Shown here: positions 5,109-7,151 of the stretch, one piece after another
Numbering within the stretch: the first letter of the stretch is position 1
Layout of the letters: every line of letters starts with the position of its first letter
Assembly: GCA_958445895.1 (NCBI GenBank)
Contig: CAUCTV010000061.1
Coordinates: 1-7,151, forward strand
Source: an uncultured Collinsella sp.
Lineage (GTDB): Bacteria > Actinomycetota > Coriobacteriia > Coriobacteriales > Coriobacteriaceae
Length of the DNA: 7,151 bases
Direction: 5' to 3'
Position numbers and translations under genes: made by a program
The notes under the pieces: generated by a model
Database searches by the model: none
What the model saw: the letters and a program-made list of their open reading frames with translations, nothing else
Told to the model about the DNA's origin: nothing

Positions 5109-5127
5109 TTTTCAAGAATTTTGAAAA
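5109..5127. promoter_or_regulatory. A/T-rich palindrome between the tRNA operon and the aminotransferase
   Basis: TTTTCAA (5109-5115), 5-nt spacer GAATT, TTGAAAA (5121-5127): a perfect 7-bp inverted repeat. It lies just upstream of the tRNA promoter and about 85 bp before the aminotransferase start. It could be an operator or carry a -35-like TTGAAA for the rightward gene, but I found no convincing partner -10. Confidence 0.4.
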
Positions 5128-5199
5128 GAGTTTTTCGAGACCATTTCGAGCAATTCCCACCGGTTTCATAGGAGTAAACTTGCCCCACTGCAAATGCTC

Positions 5200-5206
5200 G
5201 AAAGGA
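5200..5206 (+). promoter_or_regulatory. Ribosome binding site deciding the aminotransferase start
   Basis: GAAAGGA ends 5 nt before the ATG at 5212. An earlier in-frame ATG at 5194 has no such site and would place this motif inside the gene, so 5212 is preferred. Confidence 0.72.
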
Positions 5207-5211
5207 CAAGC

Positions 5212-6393
5212 ATGAAAGAACTCTCCAACCGTACGGCAACGTTTACCGATTCGGTCATCCGCCGCATGACGCGCATCTCCAATAAGTATGGCGCCGTCAA
5301 CCTGTCGCAGGGCTTCCCCGACTTCGATCCCCCGGCGCAGCTGCTCAACAGCCTGAGCGCCATCGCCAGCGACCCCAAGCCGCTCTATCACCAGTACTCC
5401 ATCACCTGGGGCTCCCAGGCCATGCGTGAGGCGCTTGCCGCCAAGCAGGAGCACTTTATGGGCATGCCGATCAACCCCAACGAGAACATCGTGGTCACCT
5501 GCGGCTCCACCGAGGCCATGATGGCCGCCATGATGACGGTCACAAACCCCGGCGACAAGGTCGTCATCTTCTCGCCATTCTACGAGAACTACGGCGCCGA
5601 CACGATCCTCTCGGGTGCCGAGCCCATCTACGTGCCGCTTAACCCACCTGCGTTCGACTTTGACCGCGAGACACTCGAGGCGGCCTTCCGCGACAACGAT
5701 CCCAAGGCCATCGTCCTGTGCAACCCTTCCAACCCCTGCGGCAAGGTCTTTACGCGCGAGGAGCTCACTTTTATTGCCGACCTGTGCAAGAAGTACGACG
5801 CCTACTGCATCACCGACGAGGTGTACGAGCACATCGTCTACGCTCCCCACGAGCACGTCTATATGGCCACGCTGCCCGGCATGTTCGAGCGAACCATCAG
5901 CTGCAGCTCGCTGTCTAAGACGTACTCCATCACCGGCTGGCGCCTGGGCTACACCATTGCCCCAGCCCAGATCACCGAGCGTATCAAAAAGGTCCACGAC
6001 TTCCTCACCGTCGGCGCCGCCGCGCCCCTGCAGGAAGCCGTCGTCACTGCCCTCAATTTCGACGACAGTTATTACCAGGAGGTCCTCGACCTCTACACCG
6101 CCAAGCGCGACCTATTCTGTCAGGGACTCGACAGCATCGGCCTCACGCACAACGTGCCGCAGGGCGCGTACTACGTGATGATGGACATCTCTGAGTTTGG
6201 CTATGACAGCGACCTCGACTTCTGCGAGGATCTGGCCTCCAAGGTGGGCGTGGGCTCCGTTCCGGGCTCTAGCTTCTTCCGCGAGCCCGTCAACCACCTC
6301 ATCCGCTTCCACTTTGCCAAGCGAGACGAGACGCTCAACGCAGCACTGGAGAACCTCAAGTTCCTGCGTGATAAAATCAAACCGCGCGGGTAA
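5212..6393 (+). CDS. Class I/II PLP-dependent aminotransferase
   Basis: A complete 393-residue fold-type I aminotransferase, cytoplasmic. It moves an amino group between an amino acid and a 2-oxo acid using pyridoxal phosphate. Motifs in order: YSITWGSQAMREAL (62-75), CGSTEAM (97-103, phosphate binding), Y124 in SPFYENYG (cofactor stacking position), NPSNPCG (171-177), DEVYEHIVY (202-210) with D202 and Y205, SLSKTYSITGWRLGY (233-247) with the Schiff-base lysine K236, and R365 in LIRFHFA, expected to bind the substrate carboxylate. All expected catalytic residues are present. The sequence style is that of the aspartate/kynurenine/methionine aminotransferase subgroup; exact substrate cannot be read. 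It is divergent from the tRNA operon on its left and followed 17 bp later by a truncated kinase gene. Confidence 0.92.
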   Translation: MKELSNRTATFTDSVIRRMTRISNKYGAVNLSQGFPDFDPPAQLLNSLSAIASDPKPLYHQYSITWGSQAMREALAAKQEHFMGMPINPNENIVVTCGSTEAMMAAMMTVTNPGDKVVIFSPFYENYGADTILSGAEPIYVPLNPPAFDFDRETLEAAFRDNDPKAIVLCNPSNPCGKVFTREELTFIADLCKKYDAYCITDEVYEHIVYAPHEHVYMATLPGMFERTISCSSLSKTYSITGWRLGYTIAPAQITERIKKVHDFLTVGAAAPLQEAVVTALNFDDSYYQEVLDLYTAKRDLFCQGLDSIGLTHNVPQGAYYVMMDISEFGYDSDLDFCEDLASKVGVGSVPGSSFFREPVNHLIRFHFAKRDETLNAALENLKFLRDKIKPRG

Positions 6394-6410
6394 GGACGGC
6401 CCGGCACTAA

Positions 6411-6848
6411 ATGCACCCCGAGGCCGGCCACATCCTGGTCACGCGCGACCCGCGCGACACCATCGGCGAGCACAGCGGCTGCCCCTTCCACGACAACTGC
6501 CTCGAGGGCCTCATCGCCGGTCCCGGCGTCAAAAAGCGCTGGGGTGGCAAGAGCGCCGGAGAGATGGCCGATGACCCGGAGGCCATGGACCTGCTCGCCG
6601 GCTATCTGGCGCAGGCGCTCATGACCTACATCCTGTGCTACGCACCGCAAAAGATCGTCATCGGTGGCGGCGTGGCCGACCACACCCCCATCGTGCCGCT
6701 CGCGCGCAAGAAGTGCGCCGAGATGCTCAACGGCTACATCGTCACGCCCGATATGGCCGACATTGATAGCTATATCGTCAACAACAGCCTCGAGGGCAAA
6801 CAGGGCATTATGGGCTGCCTGGCCCTGGGCGCTCAGGCGCTTCAGTAG
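6411..6848 (+). pseudogene. C-terminal half of a ROK-family fructokinase (5'-deleted)
   Basis: The 145 residues match only the second half of a ROK sugar kinase of the fructokinase type (normally about 290-300 residues). They include HPEAGH (2-7), the zinc-site pattern H7 with C24-P-F-H27-D-N-C30, LEGLIAGPGVKKRWG (31-45) and PQKIVIGGGV, and end normally. The N-terminal half with the DxGGT phosphate loop and the catalytic Asp is absent. Upstream there is an in-frame TAA at 6408-6410, directly before the ATG, and only 17 bp separate it from the complete aminotransferase. There is no good ribosome binding site. This is a deletion remnant, very unlikely to be active. The intact parent would phosphorylate fructose or a related sugar. 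Confidence 0.85.
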
Positions 6849-6930
6849 CAGACGCACCCACAGGGCGTGGCGCGCCCGGCAAATCCGACCTACGGAACGA
6901 CGCCACCACGCCTCATATAAGCCCTCAAAT

Positions 6931-6977
6931 AAAAAAGGCCGCCTAGGACCAAACAATACGTCCTAGGCGGCTTTTTT
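6931..6977. terminator. Bidirectional terminator between the convergent kinase remnant and vanZ-like gene
   Basis: A 12-bp stem (6938-6949 with 6960-6971), a 10-nt loop, A-run on the left (6931-6936) and T-run on the right (6972-6977). It therefore works as an intrinsic terminator in both directions. It contains the stop codon of the vanZ-like gene. Confidence 0.92.
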
Positions 6978-7151
6978 GGCGCGCATCAGCGGCCGTAAGA
7001 GATATCGGAGCACAACGCCCGTTGCCGCACCACAGCAGTCGATCATCACATCGGTGATCATGCCGGCGCGTCCCGGCACAAAGAGCTGAATCGTCTCGTC
7101 GATCGAGGGAATCAGCAGCAGGAACACCGCCGTGGGCAGCAGCACGTCAAA
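6963..7151 (-). CDS. VanZ-like membrane protein (C-terminal part; start beyond the window)
   Basis: The 62 visible residues carry the end of a VanZ-like domain: a hydrophobic segment (VLLPTAVFLLLIPS), then IDETIQLFVPGRAGMITDVMIDCCGAATG, the family's acidic/Q/PGR/D pattern, then a second membrane segment (GVVLRYLL) and a basic tail, RPLMRAKKAA. VanZ proteins are small integral membrane proteins; the founder gives low-level teicoplanin resistance, but most relatives have no known role and this is not evidence for resistance. The frame stays open to the right edge, so the GTG at 7143-7145 is internal. The stop codon (6963-6965) lies within the terminator stem, and the Lys-Lys codons use its A/T run. 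Confidence 0.85.
   Translation of the reverse strand, partial: FDVLLPTAVFLLLIPSIDETIQLFVPGRAGMITDVMIDCCGAATGVVLRYLLRPLMRAKKAA

Noticed and set aside
5074..5997. A 307-codon minus-strand ORF
   Set aside because: It lies antisense to the aminotransferase, which has all its catalytic motifs, and arises from GC-rich third positions. It has no recognisable domain.
6201..6956. A 251-codon minus-strand ORF
   Set aside because: It is antisense to the aminotransferase end and the kinase remnant, and is compositionally biased with no family resemblance.
6963..7151. A glycopeptide resistance gene
   Set aside because: VanZ-like domains are widespread without resistance roles, and no vanHAX-type genes are visible.

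Overview
The window looks like chromosome from a high-GC gut Coriobacteriia (Actinomycetota), most likely Collinsella or a close relative. This rests on GC-rich coding sequence with strong C/G third-position bias, a NifU-like/GGGtGRT gene pair, and recognisable VanZ, ROK kinase, DinD and FAD-protein families. The genus is an inference from gene content and style, not from a search.

Left part (1-1753): the 3' end of a NifU-like Fe-S scaffold gene is followed 18 bp later by a complete GGGtGRT-family gene, and the pair closes with a perfect-stem terminator. All 30 lysine codons in the two genes are AAG, which suggests high expression. Next (1754-3546) is a monocistronic FAD-dependent oxidoreductase of the aspartate oxidase/fumarate reductase flavoprotein superfamily. 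It has its own probable promoter, which overlaps a small palindrome, and it lacks a normally catalytic histidine.

Middle (3547-5101): a dinD-like gene is interrupted by a single in-frame amber codon at codon 48, with the reading frame otherwise intact on both sides. Its lysine codon use is mixed, unlike the first two genes, so it is probably acquired DNA. Then comes a minus-strand tRNA operon (His-GTG, Lys-CTT, Lys-CTT) read from a promoter near 5073-5101. Downstream of the last tRNA are two copies of a unit made of a short repeat, a minus-strand terminator and a tRNA-Lys 3' end, offset by about 177 bp. In the distal copy the tRNA is only a 20-nt 3' stub, and the space between holds a densely hairpinned cassette.

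Right part (5102-7151): a complete class I/II PLP aminotransferase is followed 17 bp later by the C-terminal half of a ROK-family fructokinase with no N-terminal half, so a pseudogene. A bidirectional terminator then separates it from a minus-strand VanZ-like membrane protein that runs off the right edge, whose stop codon lies inside the terminator stem.

Apart from the scaffold/GGGtGRT pair, the genes do not form one pathway. I see no CRISPR array, insertion sequence or classical defence operon. The most unusual material is the amber-split dinD and the tRNA-Lys repeat/ghost locus.
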